Below are positions 36,186-57,021 of a DNA stretch of 64,000 nt, piece by piece. The stretch lies in the NCBI RefSeq assembly GCF_947623445.1, contig NC_135244.1:13764860-13828859 (forward strand), written 5' to 3'. Made by a program: the position numbers and the translations under genes. Positions within the stretch are counted from its first letter, which is position 1, and the number at the start of each line of letters is the position of its first letter. The notes beneath the pieces are model-generated. The model saw only the letters and a program-made list of their open reading frames with translations, was not told where the DNA came from and ran no database searches. The DNA comes from Clavelina lepadiformis. Its lineage: Eukaryota > Chordata > Ascidiacea > Aplousobranchia > Clavelinidae.

Positions 36186-38676
36186 AAACTGCTTTTCTGC
36201 CTTTCGACTCCAGCAGCCGTACCGATTAAAGTGCTACGTCAGTAGGTTTCTACGTTTGCAATGTGATATGGAGGTTGAATTTATATTTAAGTAAAATTTA
36301 ATGGCAGATGGAAACGATTGTTTGAATATAGTTTATGGTTTTTAGTGTGGCTTCAGACAAAAGTATCTCAACCGCTGTAAGAATGTGATATAAAGGTTTC
36401 AGTTACCAGTAGTCTACCTCAATACATTTTCTATGTTAACGAACACTAAAGATTGCATTTTATCGATAGTTCGTGCACCTACACCTCTCTTTAGCGACAT
36501 AAAGTCACTGAGTTTAATGATTAATTGTGCTTCTAGTTGCAAAACGCCAGTGCAATCTCATTTAGTGAAGTTATTTGTCGTTAGTATAAGTTAACCTCGT
36601 AAGCAAGCTGGTAAATTAATTTCCCTGTCTTCATTGTGAGTTGCCCAGTACTACAACCAGCCTATAATGCATGTTGTAGTCAAGTAAATTGATTTTATCT
36701 AAAGCATATTTTTATTTAACCGTTAATTTGGCCGATTTTTACTTTTGTATATGTTCTACTTGATTTCCATTACATTTTTAGTAATTTGCTTACGTTTTCA
36801 GCTGTGCGATGTGCATGCTGGCTCTACAAGTGCTAACTGTACCCTCTTTCGCAATAACGATTCTAGATTTAGAGCAGTTTTTGTAGTTTTTCCAATATAC
36901 ATAAATACAGTTTGAAGCAAAATACCATTTATATGTGTAAATCACCTAACTGCTATTAATCTGATTTGCCTATATTTATATTTACTTACTAATAAGCAGT
37001 GTTATTTATAAATTTAATTTACGTTCATTTTAAGTGGTATTTTTCTATGCACTGCCTGTATATTGTATGGGTGTGCAATCATTCTTTGTGCAGTTCTATA
37101 AAATATAATTGTGATGAATATATTTTTTCAATTTGACGACTTGCGCCCGAGCAAACCAAAACTTTTCACCGAGTTGTACTGTAAATCAGCTGTAATATGT
37201 ACTGTAAATCAGCTATTATATAAAAGTATTTTGCATATAGTTGTCATTTCATTGTTACTGTTCATGAAAATGAAAGCATTGTTTTCCAGCTTTAAGGAGC
37301 ATACAGCTGTGTAAATCGTAACGGTAAACATAATATATTATGATAATTAATCAATGTAACAAATCGTACCGGTAAAGTTGGGTTGAGAAATTAATTTCTG
37401 TGTGCTACACAGTATGCCAAACTCCGACTGTAACAGGAGGGTTTGGCGTCGGTTTAGCACTGCGACCCTGTCAAAATACCTAACTGCTAACAGAAACAGT
37501 AAAAGAAACCAAACAAACTCGGCACAATTATGACGGTTCGCCCATTAAGCGAAAGATGTCGCATTGAATTGAACTGCGTAAAAAATCTTTTACTGCCCTA
37601 TGTATCCAAAAGACTACACAAGGACTTAATGATGATGATGATGATTGATGATACAGTGTGCGTAAAACTCAGCCTAGAAACCCAAAATTAAAGTCATTTA
37701 TTTTGTATTTCTACTTATATAGGCGTACAACGAAAATAAGTTTAAAGCATGAAGTTATACAGTTGAAAGTATACAATCTGCAAAACATAAACTTAAATTT
37801 ACTTAAAGCTGATGAATTAAGTAACTAAACTTAAGTTAAACTTAAGCAAACATACATGACCTGTTTGTCTCTGTCTCATTAATGTAATAATCGAAATTAC
37901 ACCCACAATCGCTATCGCTCACAATCAGTTTCTCGGCAGGGGTCGCAATTTTTTCCGATTACACTGAAAGTTGTACCTTTGTGAGGTAAAGTGGTGATGG
38001 TAATCAGCTCAACTAAGTTCACACAGTTGTAGTATATAAACAACAGTGCTTGTGTGTAATAACATCTGCTAATTAACCAAATCAAAACGATGTCAACAAC
38101 AGGGAAAAAAACAAATTTCGGTTACTTTGTGGAAAGAACGAAGCAAATACTTTCTGACAAATGTCTCCACCACGATTACGTTGGTGGTGGACTCAGAGCG
38201 GGATCTCTTCCTGAGCCTTCATTGGGCTGATTTCTGCGGTTTCCCCAACTACGAGTAACTTTGTCATAGGCTACATTGCCTTTTAGCGGAGAGTAACTTT
38301 GCGCTTTCCGTTAAAAAAGGAGGAACCAAGTTAATGCAGAAGCGGAGGTTGTTGCTGTTGTGGTTACATGGTCAAGGATAGTGATAGTTAAATATTGAAA
38401 ATAATTAATAAAAATTTATTGCCCCGAGGAAAAAATTGACTTTTATCCCTATAAATTCAATAATAAAACCAATAGAGCTGAATGGAAAAGTTATGCTTGA
38501 AGAATAGAAAATTCTAGAAAGTGGGACGTTCAGTTTTATAGGCTCACATTCCCTGTACATGTTGAAATAATGAAAGAGTTGTGCATCATTCAATGACTTT
38601 GTTAAAACTATTGCGGTTCACAACGTGTAAGCAACTTTAGATTTAGGTAAATTTCAATTTTCATTATGATCTATAT
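36186..38676. other. Intergenic, no supportable gene
   Basis: Long AT-rich non-coding interval after the second TLCD4-like gene. It includes a short ATG microsatellite at about 37629-37645. A 47-codon open frame beginning MSTTGKKTNFGYF (38090-38233) has no support beyond being open. Nothing else was seen. Confidence 0.45.
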
Positions 38677-39069
38677 CAGCGTGGTCCAACTTCTTTTCAT
38701 CGCGGGCCAAAATCAGAAAATTTTTTTATATTGCGGGCCATTTTTTTTAAATTAGAACTGAAGAAATGTGAAATTAGAACTGAAAAACAATGTGACATTG
38801 ATATTAGAACTGAAATTAGAACTGAAAAACAATGTGACATTGATATTAGAACTGAAATTAGAACTGAAAAAAGTTCTCTTTTTTTATTAAAACTGAAATT
38901 AGAATAGTTCAAAATTTAGCTATTAAATACTGATCAATGTGACATCTGCGATCGAGGTTCTTCGATCCTCAACAATAGCGACTATCAAAGCTGACTATCA
39001 GTTCGCGGGCCAAAAAATCGGTGCTCGCGGGCCAACTTTGGCCCGCGGGCCTGCAGTTGGACCACGCTG
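38677..39069. mobile_element. hAT-type element with internal 42-bp tandem repeats, 393 bp
   Basis: Begins CAGCGTGGTCCAAC and ends GTTGGACCACGCTG, a 14-bp perfect inverted repeat. A perfect 8-bp target duplication ATCTATAT lies at 38669-38676 and 39070-39077. The interior (about 38751-38880) is a tandem array built on AATTAGAACTGAAAAACAAT, with a period of about 42 bp. The reverse frame across it gives a repeating VLISVLISMSHCF peptide, which is an artefact of the repeat. Confidence 0.92.
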
Positions 39070-39941
39070 ATCTATATCATCGAAATTCTTCTATGTTTTC
39101 GTTGTAAATAATTCATTCGTTGCTTGATCAGGAGAAACAACGAGAGAATGGCAAAAGATAATAACATTCGACCTTCCCCTCCCCTCCGTTTTCTCCAACA
39201 ACAACATTCATTTAATTAAATACGTGCTTTTATCTTAGAAAACACTTCGTGTATATATAGTTATGAAACATTGCTAGCATTCTTGACTGTATATATGCGG
39301 GTATTTCTATAGCGTGGTTTAAATATTAGAACAAAAAATGTTGACCATATCACAAACGAATCCACTGTATTGCCACAATAAGAATACGATTCTGCAATAC
39401 GAGAAAACTTTACGCCCATTACGTCAGAATGACAATGCCCGCAGATAGATACATAACATTTCAATCGGTAAGGAGACAATAGGAAAAGTTAAAACCTCGA
39501 AACAAAGCATTTTGCTTCGAACAATAAACGCCAGTGACTGTTCCTCCATACTGCGAAAGAATACAGATAATTGACACAGCAGTGATACCCTACCCCTATA
39601 CATGATGTTTGTGCGATTCACTGAAGTGTACATTTACATATCGAGTTCCAGGTTCTGTAAAACACAACTTGATTCTATTTCTTTCAGTCGCCTATACTTT
39701 ACTGGTGTGTAGTAATACCAATATAACAAAATGGTAAAATACCGTGTTTTGAAGATTTTGATTAGTAATTTCCTTCAGGGCAACTTATAGTGTTTAATGA
39801 AGAGAATGAAAAAATGATTAAACAGCTACAGTATAACCTAAATCAATAGCTTATTGGATTTTCGTTAAGATTTTAGAAACTTCACTCCAGCTTATATTGA
39901 AAGAATTTATATGATAGATGAGTAGACACCAGGTATAAGTC
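39070..39941. other. Intergenic, upstream of the coiled-coil gene
   Basis: AT-rich interval that should contain the promoter of the gene starting at 39942. No other feature is supported. Confidence 0.4.
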
Positions 39942-42900
39942 ATGGTTCGCCTTTCAAAGCAAAAACAGGAAAAATTGGAAAACATCATGAACCTAGTGGA
40001 GCAGCTCGGAGTAGACAGGGTGCTTTCTCGCCTTCGACAAACGAAGATGATGAGCAAGGAAGTTCTAGATGATATGAAGGTTTGGCAACCTTCATATCAT
40101 AAAATACCCTTTCGTACATAGTCATCATTATCTCCATACAATATAAGAGCCGAATTTATGGGTTTTGTGTGTTACTTTACAATTTTATGTTGATTTAACG
40201 GAATTATAACGGGACGGATATAGAAAAACACTTGCTGGTTGTTTACCCAAAGCGTGTTACTGATGTTTACATTTTTCCACAATCTACAGGAATGGGAAAC
40301 AGATTACGAAAAGCGAGTAGCACTTTTGGGTTTTCTCGTTTCCCCAGAAGGAAAACGGGCGTTCGGAGCCCTCTATGAACTTGCCAAGGTTCACGAAGAA
40401 CAAATCAAAATGCAAGAAGAACAGGAAAAATTAAGACAGGTAACACTTATTCCAAAAATGTATATTTACCACTGTGATTTGCTTGTTTGCTTTTTATTAT
40501 CAACTTTGTATTTGAATCAAAGGGACATCTATATACTGTATCTATATACTGTGGTTACAAAACGTTGAATTTTGTACTCTAAAAAGTTTGTACTAAAGTT
40601 TGTACTTTGTACTAAAAAGTTTGACTCTACGCAGCATCTACCAGATGTCCAGAAATATTAATTTATTTTTGGTAGGAGCAATTGGCTCAACAACAACCAG
40701 TAGAAACAAAACGAAGCACTAATCAACAGCGTGCAAGTGCCGCGGGTTCTAGTATGAAAAATAAATTACGCGCCCAGATGAACAAGAAGCGTGCTCAGCA
40801 ACCTCCCGCACCGCAGCATCACAGCAGCACGTCGAGGTACTGATTCTAATTTCCTCCATAAAATCTTAATAATTTGAGTCGCGGAAAGCTTGTAAGTACA
40901 ATTCACTTTTTTAATTAAGTGGTAAAAACAGAAGATCGTCTTTATCCACCGCCAAGAGTGAAGATAAAGATGATCCTTTGTTGGCGGAGGCAGCACGGAC
41001 TTTAGAGGAGGCGGAACGTCAAGTAAAAGAGAAGAAAAGAATCAACGCTTTTAGACATCAACTTGCTGCAAGGGAAGGAATTGAATCTGGAGGAAATCTC
41101 TCAGGCCGCAGGTATTTTTACAACTCAGCAATAAAGACTAAAGCGAATTAGGTATCTATCGACTTTAAGCAAAACGCAACACACAAATACTCTAACCTCG
41201 AGGAATTCATAAAATTGAAATTCTTTTAATTTGATTTCCAGTGCACGATCTAGTGGAAGCCCTAGAACCACGCCTTCGCCAGCAGGAAAACCTGAAACAG
41301 CTACATCTTCAAAAACTGAATCATCAAACAGAAAAGCACCAAAAAGCACAGGTAAGGCACATTTTTGTTCTGTTTGTAAGCATAACGTGAACTAACAATG
41401 ATATAGTGTTACATTAAATTTATGATGCCTTTTGTAAACAATCAATCTGGCTATCATCGTGTATAAGCCTAACCACCTCGCAGTAGCCGTGAAACCTATT
41501 ACTTTTTCTAGAAACTATAACCGAAAAACCAACGTCAGTATCTGATGAAACTGCAGACAAGGAAACAAACAAATTGGTGATGAAACAAAACCCATCGAAA
41601 GGGGAAGCAGCCCCTGTCCCAAAAGCCTTAAACGACTTTACCCGTCATAAAGAAGGGGCCAACAAACGGAGCAGTTTTCTCAGAGAAGATTCACTTGATA
41701 TCGATGATGGAGACTGTAAAGGAAAGGAAGAACTTGTAATAGAGGCACCAGAAAAAGGTCTTCCACAAAATGTGGACAGTGCAGACAACGTTGTCGACAG
41801 CAGCGAGATTGATCCTTTTAGCCCTCGTATTCCAGATATCCCTGAAATACCGTTATCACAATCTTTGAAGAAGCAAGATTCGACTAATATTCAAACAGAA
41901 TTCAATCCGAGTTCCCCCGTGTCTACGGTATTTAAAACTACTAAAATTTTCAATTTTGTGTAAAATAGATTAAATTTATCCTAAAATATCCATCGCGAAA
42001 CAACTTTGAGAATTTCAATTCAGAAAAGTTTGGAAATGTCAAGTTCACCTGATTTGCATAAAGTTCAGAGCTCATCCGTTGAGAGTGTGCTGCTTCAAGT
42101 AAGTAACAATTAAGAAAATATAAAGTTACAGCAAATTTTAAATGAAATTTATGAATTTATTTTAAAGTAAATCTGTACATGTACTTTTATGTGGTAAAAA
42201 AACTAACTAAGCTGTCTTGTGCATGGATGATATATCACTGTTCTGCCCGTACATCCGGAATAGCAACTAACCGGCGTGGTGTTGGTTATGCTGTTACGTT
42301 TGCTCAGGTTCTTAAAACCCTGTCGGATCAATCAATCAGTCGCCTCATTCAAATAGAATAAGCTAGTGTATAAAATGAAAAACTGCTCCGCAGAACACCA
42401 CATGTAAGAATGAATCAATCTGTTGCCACGCTTGATCGGATTTCGGGCGAATCTCCGGAGAATCAAGCATTCATACAAGCGCTAAGCGCCACAATACCGC
42501 GTTCCTATTTGCTTATTTATTATCTGTAAATAACTTCATCTACGAATAAGTATATGAATAAGTAACGAATTGTAGCAAGCTGTTGGCTTCATGTGAGAAT
42601 AAAAGAGCATCGTGAGCAGCAACAAAGCGGGTACCAAAATTCACGTGTTGAATAAGTAACTAAGGAATCGGTAACAGGTTTCATGATCGTTAAACATCAT
42701 ACTATTTCAATAGAACTAGTCCTGAGTGACACTAAGAATGTGCCAAATACGACCTCATATTACTAAGCAAATATGTAACTAACTTTTTATACGCCAAAAT
42801 AGGAGTTAGCGAACCCCACCTGTAAGGTATAGTGTAGTACCCCAGTATAGTGTCGCTGTGTCCGCTGTGATACTATATTCTAACCACTAGTCTATAACAT

Positions 42901-44809
42901 GTACTGTATTATGGTGCAGTTACGTTATAGACAATAATAGCAAGTACAACTTGCAATTAGATCTGATACCATATATTTTTTAACAGCTTTATCTAAGCGA
43001 AATTGATGCCAGATCATTGAAGCAAAGTTCCATCGACGAAGTGATCAGCGAGTGGAGAATTCTTCGAAAAGAGAAGGAAGAACAAAGGCAAGATTGCAAT
43101 GGCAAAGATTCCATAATTCTTCAGTTAAAAGAGGAAACAAAAGCTATTTCCGAAGAAAGGGAACTGATGCAAAAAGAAAAAGACAAGTGAACTGAGTGAA
43201 CTGTGTGTTTGTTTGTTTGACAAACAAACAGACTTCCATAAATTAATTTTTCGGTCTCCTCAGGTTCGTCTTCAAGGAATTTGAATTGCAACAGAAGCTG
43301 CAAGATTTAACTCAAAAGCATCGAAATCTTCGAGAAGATCACGAAGCACTAAAGCAGGGCAATCATCAGGTTAGCCTTTTTTCTCTTCTTTGTTTTTTTT
43401 TTCTTAGTAAACTAATGTCCAAAAAAATGTTCAACAACTTTGTGTTCCTAACCATGAATATGACCCAATACCCAAGAAAGGTTTAACAACATTATCTATG
43501 AAATATATGTTACAGATTCAGCTAAATAACAAGAAAAACAACAAACTTCACCAAGAAATGAAGAAAAAAATCGCCAAACTTGAGTCAAAAATAAAATCAA
43601 TGGACAAGGTTACTATCCGCAGAGGCACTCAGACCGATGATCACATGGACAAGGACGTGCACGTAGCGCTAAGAATTGCGGAAGAATCATTGTCTGTTAC
43701 ACAATCAGAACTCAGCACATCTTCAGCTAAACTGAAGACAGCTCAACAGGAGGTATTTCGGCATAATCAAAGCTGTATGCAATGCTGTTCATGAGCGCAT
43801 CACTTCTCCTGGATCCATTATGGGTCATAAATGCCAAACCTCTTTCACTGATTTAGCCTAGTTGAATTATTAAAGGTCGAGGAATTGAAGAAACAAGTGA
43901 ATATAAAGGGTCGAGAAATCAACAAACGAGAACGAAAGAGCAAAAAGGATGAAGATCAGATGAGGATTGTATCCCGTGAACGTGATGCCATGGAAGTTAA
44001 ACTGAAAAAAATCACTGAACAAATGGAATATTATAAAGGATTAATAGATCCAAAGTGAGATCTCTTAACCAAGAATCCGGGTGTGTAACCAATTGTAATT
44101 TTAACTTCTTTGAAACAAATTATATGGTTACAGGGGCAAGGGGTCTTCGAAAAGACATTCTCAAGAAAAGAAAGAAATAAAAGTTCAGAGATGTGCCAGC
44201 GGAAGACACGTTCTCGTAAAATCAGTGGCGACATCTGGTGGAGGTAGTCATCACCATGATAAAGATGTGGGAACAGATCTAGACGAAAGCGGACGTTCCC
44301 AGTCACGTGCCAGCAGGTCAAGTACTGTGAAACAAACCAAAGCACGACAGCAGCCCACTGATAAATCAACAGCTTCGTTGGGAAAGAAAACCGTTACTTT
44401 CAGTACCGGCAAGCCTAATGGCAACAGTGGAAGTGGGGCAGGTACAGACATGAAGAATGATAAATCTGCCAGTGAAGGTACCAAATCAGACTCTTCCTCC
44501 AAATCCCAGGGTGCAACTAATACAAAATCCTCCACGAGCAATTCTTCATCCACAAACACAAAAATTGCTTCAATTAAGTTAAGCTCTTCTCAATCTACTT
44601 CTACAAAAATTAATGGTAGTGTCACAAATGACTCAAAAGAGCAATCAAGTGTCAGTAAACAATCCAGTAATGACGGTAATTGTAACAAAACTTCTGGTGA
44701 TCAGACTCAGAGTTCCTCAAGCAAAGCTGGTAAAAAGTCGTCATCAGATTCGAAAACTCGTAAATCTGTTGAAAAGGAAGTGAATGCTTTCTCCCAAGGG
44801 ACAAAGTAG
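39942..44809 (+). CDS. Unrecognised coiled-coil protein, 12 exons, 875 aa
   Basis: I do not recognise this gene. Exons: 39942-40079, 40290-40439, 40676-40836, 40932-41111, 41242-41351, 41512-41927, 42024-42098, 42987-43186, 43264-43369, 43516-43752, 43876-44054, 44134-44809; they sum to 2628 nt with unbroken phase. The start is the first ATG after an in-frame TAA two codons upstream. Residues 1-96 form a compact, non-repetitive module (LVEQLGVDRVLSRLR, RVALLGFLVSPEGKRAFGAL). A charged helical section follows, then a Ser/Pro/Glu-rich linker (about 246-385). A long coiled coil covers about 410-650, with Lys/Glu/Gln heptads. RRGTQTDD at 547-554 resembles a dynein light chain (LC8) binding motif. 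Residues from about 697 form a Ser/Thr/Lys-rich tail. The composition suggests a cytoskeletal, centrosomal or ciliary protein; that is inference only. Confidence 0.85.
42099..42986. other. Large intron 7 of the coiled-coil gene
   Basis: 888 bp of AT-rich sequence between exons 7 and 8. No repeat terminus or coding segment was identified. Confidence 0.5.
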
Positions 44810-44829
44810 TAAGGCTAAATTTGTGGAAG

Positions 44830-53125
<8,296 letters not shown>

Positions 53126-53236
53126 CTGTACAAATGGTAAAAAGTATAAAAATTTATATATATATATATATGTTTTTCTTTACCAAAGCATTATAATTAT
53201 TCTGCTCTATGAAACTTTCATATAAATGTATATACC

Positions 53237-53500
53237 AGAGGTGGGCAAACTAAGGCCTGTGGGCATCATGTCAAATCTTTTGGAGCCGCTTGTTGAGTTT
53301 CAAGAATATTTTTAAGCACAAAGTGTTTTATTTAATCTTTGAATATTGTATAATTTTAATTTGCTTACTTTATTTTTTCAATGTGTATGGGACTTTGGGC
53401 AGTGCCAATTCATTAATTCTTTCATTGAAAGACAACAGGGAGCAAGCGGAAAAGAAATACTTCAAAGTATTTGTTCACACACCATGGCAGCAATCAACTT
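53237..53500. mobile_element. Probable hAT fragment, single end
   Basis: Starts CAGAGGTGGGCAAACTAAGG, the same style of terminus as its neighbours. No matching right terminus was found; the right limit is approximate. Confidence 0.4.
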
Positions 53501-53648
53501 GAAAGTAATGTATTACCTCTTATGACATCTCCAATTGTTACACAGTGTGTACCTCTTTCCAATATTTGCAACAACTAAATTTAAAGTCAACGCAGAGGTT
53601 AAGAAAAAGGTTAAGGTATTAGTCTCATCAAGTTTGATTCATATATAT

Positions 53649-54538
53649 CAGGGGTGGCCAAACTGCGGCTCTTCGAGCCTTTGATTGTGGCTCTTCGAGC
53701 CTTTGATTGTGGCTCTTTAATGAATTAGCATTGATGAATTAGACATGCATTTTTCCTGTCTAGACGAGTTGTTTGATCAGATTATGAAACAATACGTTGT
53801 ATCACAGGTAGTAACAATGGGCTGATTGTTAGTAATAATCAAACTACACTCCGAAAAGCACATTATTGTACAGAAGTGTGCTAACTTGTACACTGTAGTT
53901 AAGTAAACTGTCAGATTGAAGCTGTACGTCAGGGATGACCTAGTTTTAAGTCTTGGTTACGGTTATATTAATAATTGCAAAAAGAGTTTAGCCAAGAAAT
54001 GTCGTTGAGGAATAATTGCAAAAAGGGAAAGTATGAAGAGCAGAATAGAACTTTTGAAACAGAATGGGAAATAAAATTCTAAAATGAAATGAAATGGAAC
54101 TGCAGGAAGATCTCGCTTTGAAAATGGTCCATAAATCTCTGAGTACAGTTGAGTTCTGGAAACAAGTCCCAGAAGCAAAATATCCGAACCTAAAGAAAAC
54201 AGCTATCCGGCTGATTTCTATTTTCAGCACAACATACTGTTGTGGGTCATATTACTGATGTTTGTAATTTGTAAAGTCAAAATACCACTCAGTTTTGACA
54301 AATCAACACTTGAAGGAACTGCTCCGAACTGCTTTAACATCATATCAGCCTAATTTCAAACATCTTACAGCCCAGGTGGAGACTCATAGTATCACCATGC
54401 AGCACTAATATTAAACAATAGCTACACTTCGTTGTGAGTGAATAAATTCGTGTTTTTTATTGTGTTTGTCTTGTGGCTCTTTTAAAACTGGATTTTGTTA
54501 TATGCGGCTCGAACATGAAGCAGGTCTGGCCACCCCTG
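53649..54538 (+). mobile_element. hAT element with transposase remnant, 890 bp
   Basis: Begins CAGGGGTGGCCAAACTGCGG and ends TCTGGCCACCCCTG, flanked by ATATATAT on both sides. The duplication is perfect but of low information. A direct duplication of CTCTTCGAGCCTTTGATTGT sits just inside the left end. Near the right end the + strand reads LRTALTSYQPNFKHL, like the C-terminus of hAT transposases. Several stops elsewhere show it is dead. Confidence 0.85.
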
Positions 54539-54560
54539 ATATATATAAATCATTATGTGT

Positions 54561-54884
54561 TGTAATAAACTGATGTTCCTTGCAAGTATGTGATTTAACA
54601 AGCGCTCACACAGAGTATGCAAACACAACAGCTAGTACAATCGAATGACCTCGTAAGGTAATCAGAATAACACGAAACGACAAAAAATTAAAGGGAATAG
54701 TAATTAAATTAAATAATAGTAATTAACGGCAATTAAAGTAAAGCATACTGTTTCCCTATTAGGTGGTGTGCCGGTTAGGAATGAAGGAAATAACAATTCT
54801 AATAAAATAACATGAATGAACTAACCGTTTCATTGGTCAACAATTTCATGACTAAAATAATAACTTCATTCGAACATTGTCACA
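54561..54884. repeat. Solo LTR of the same gypsy family
   Basis: Begins TGTAATAAAC and ends ACATTGTCACA, flanked by the 5-bp duplication TGTGT (54556-54560, 54885-54889). It shares long blocks with the LTRs at 16037 and 20374, such as CTAGTACAATCGAATGACCT and TACTGTTTCCC, but is clearly more diverged. Orientation on the + strand is the same as those LTRs. Confidence 0.88.
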
Positions 54885-55681
54885 TGTGTACATATGAGCT
54901 GACAAAAGTCATAAGTTGCACAACTTAGAATAAGTGATGACTTCTCAATTTGTTAAAAGAATGTTGACCAAACTAGAACAAGACATTTAAATCATCAGGA
55001 ATATACCTGAACCAACTCGCAGATATGTCCAGATTTTAAGGTACTAGTACCACTGACAAGACATCAATTCACATTTTTCTTGTATATGAACAAACACTGT
55101 TTTTACATAAGTTATGCATTGTAGTTTTGGGTGTGTAGATCAGTGATAGGCGAAATTGTTAAGCATAAGCAAGATGCTTTTTGTTGATAAAATATGATAT
55201 CTATGTTCGTGTAGTAGCCATGTTCGTGTAAAAGCCTTTATCGCATTTGTGCAGTTATGTGCTATCGAGTAAAAGGTAGTGTCTGGTAAGCCTAGTAAGT
55301 TACAACAGGGATCCCTACCATATTATCAACAAAAAATGACAACTCAAAAAACAGTGTTTCTGATCCAGAACCTAAATTTTTCAGAATATATAAACTGAAA
55401 AAATTCCAAGTTGCATAACTTAAAGTTAGCGATAATTTCTCACTGTTCTCAGTCAAAGTTTCTAGCCTGCCTTGCGTACCATGGCCGGATATATACAAGA
55501 ATATATAACTAAAAAAGTAATCTTTCAGATTCAGAACCCATGGAACTTTAATTTATCACAAAGTTAGAGCCAGTGGTAATAAATGCTTATGACTTGGCCC
55601 ACCTGTGAGAATTCAATATACACTGTGTGTCAAAAATTCTACCCATCCCTGGTATATACAATAGAATACATCCATTTATAT

Positions 55682-56150
55682 CAGTGGTGTCAAACTCGAT
55701 CGCACCAGGGGCCAAAACTCAAAACTTATTTAACGCCGCGGGCCGTAAGGATAAAACTTGATTTAACGTTTCATGACACGAGTACATGAATTGGAACAGG
55801 CAGCAAAACAACACCAAATTTTTGATGTTTTTGACGATTTTTGACTGGGCTATTTTTGATTATTCTTCTCTTACATCATTATGTTTCATTCATCTCCTTG
55901 CAAAAGCATTAAAGAATTAACAAACAATACAAAAAAGCAGCCCAGATTACAAGCATTAGAACAAATCGATTTATTCTATTGTATAATGGGGCAAATGCTG
56001 TATTGTGCGATTTGTTATAATCTTGTTTCTTGCTTGAAAAAAGTAAGTTATACTGTACAATGAGCTCACGGGCCGAAAATAGTTCAATGTATAAAATAGC
56101 ATTGCGGGCCACGTTTTATTGTAAAGCGGGCCGGGAGTTTGACACGTATG
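55682..56150. mobile_element. hAT-type element, inverted copy of the 27477 family, 469 bp
   Basis: Begins CAGTGGTGTCAAACTCGATC and ends GAGTTTGACACGTATG, with a perfect 8-bp duplication ATTTATAT (55674-55681, 56151-56158). The word GCCGCGGGCCGTAAGGATAA and other interior blocks are the inverse complement of the element at 27477-27860. Confidence 0.9.
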
Positions 56151-56768
56151 ATTTATATGCATGTAGAATTGATACTATACTCCAAATATGGTAGCTCTTC
56201 ATATGAAGTATAGTTTGTCAATGAATTCTTTTATTTTCATCTTCAACTTATATACTAAAGATATAATTAAATTAACAATATTCGGTAAATAAATCATAAC
56301 TCAACACTAACTTACCAAAAGTAGTTTAATATAAAATTTGACAAAATTAAAAAGCTTTTTAAAAGCCTCCTTTAGGGATGCTAAAGTTAACATCCTTGCT
56401 ATTTAGAAGCAGTTAAGCAACATGCTCTTAAAAACTCCATACAATCTGATGAAAACACACATAACAAAATAATAGACTTACATTGTAGCCTAATTAGAAA
56501 ACTGCAGCTTATATAGCCATAAGCAATATGTTAAAATAAAACGGAGAAAATAACACATAATTATGTATTTGTATTAATTTTTTTAGATTTTTTCCTCATG
56601 TTGAGCCGCTGAAGAAAGATTTTGCATGAATCAAAAGAGGAGAGGACTCAAGAGAGGATTCAAAAGTTTATTTTTTTGCTAGTTCCAAAAGCCATGTGCA
56701 CAATTGTTTTCTTTTCTTTTCCTATTGCCTGAATTTGGAACTGTTGAAACATACCTTGCTCTAGCTAG

Positions 56769-56900
56769 CGCAGGGTTTCCAAACTGGGGTACAAGACTTA
56801 GTGTGGTACATCTGGACTTTAAAAGAAGTGTGATACATTACATCTGAAAGATATTTTTATCTAACCTTTTAATTTGCACATATTCTCATAGTCCTCAATA
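56769..56900. mobile_element. hAT-like single terminus
   Basis: CAGGGTTTCCAAACTGGGGT at 56769 followed by GTGGTACATCTGGAC-type sequence. Only one end is recognisable; the right limit is approximate. Confidence 0.4.
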
Positions 56901-56910
56901 TTTTTCCGGG

Positions 56911-57021
56911 TTTGGGACTAGTATACAAGTGCACAACCACAGCATGCCTTTGTAACTTACTAGATCCCAGCTACTAAAATTGTGACGTCATCTAGTTGTG
57001 CACTTGTATACTAGACCCAAA
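56911..57021. mobile_element. Small inverted-repeat element (family C), most intact copy
   Basis: About 111 bp with 27-bp terminal inverted repeats differing at one position. The left end begins TTTGGGACTAGTATACAAGT; the right end finishes TATACTAGACCCAAA. The core resembles copies at 5991 and 25791. Flanks are AT-rich (ATATT on both sides). Confidence 0.8.

Noticed and set aside
38090..38233. 47-codon plus-strand frame starting MSTTGKKTNF
   Set aside because: No known family, no downstream exon match and no other coding evidence; kept only as a note in the intergenic entry.
38697..38912. Minus-strand frame with a repeating VLISVLISMSHCF peptide
   Set aside because: It is produced by a 42-bp tandem repeat inside a hAT element, not by a protein-coding gene.
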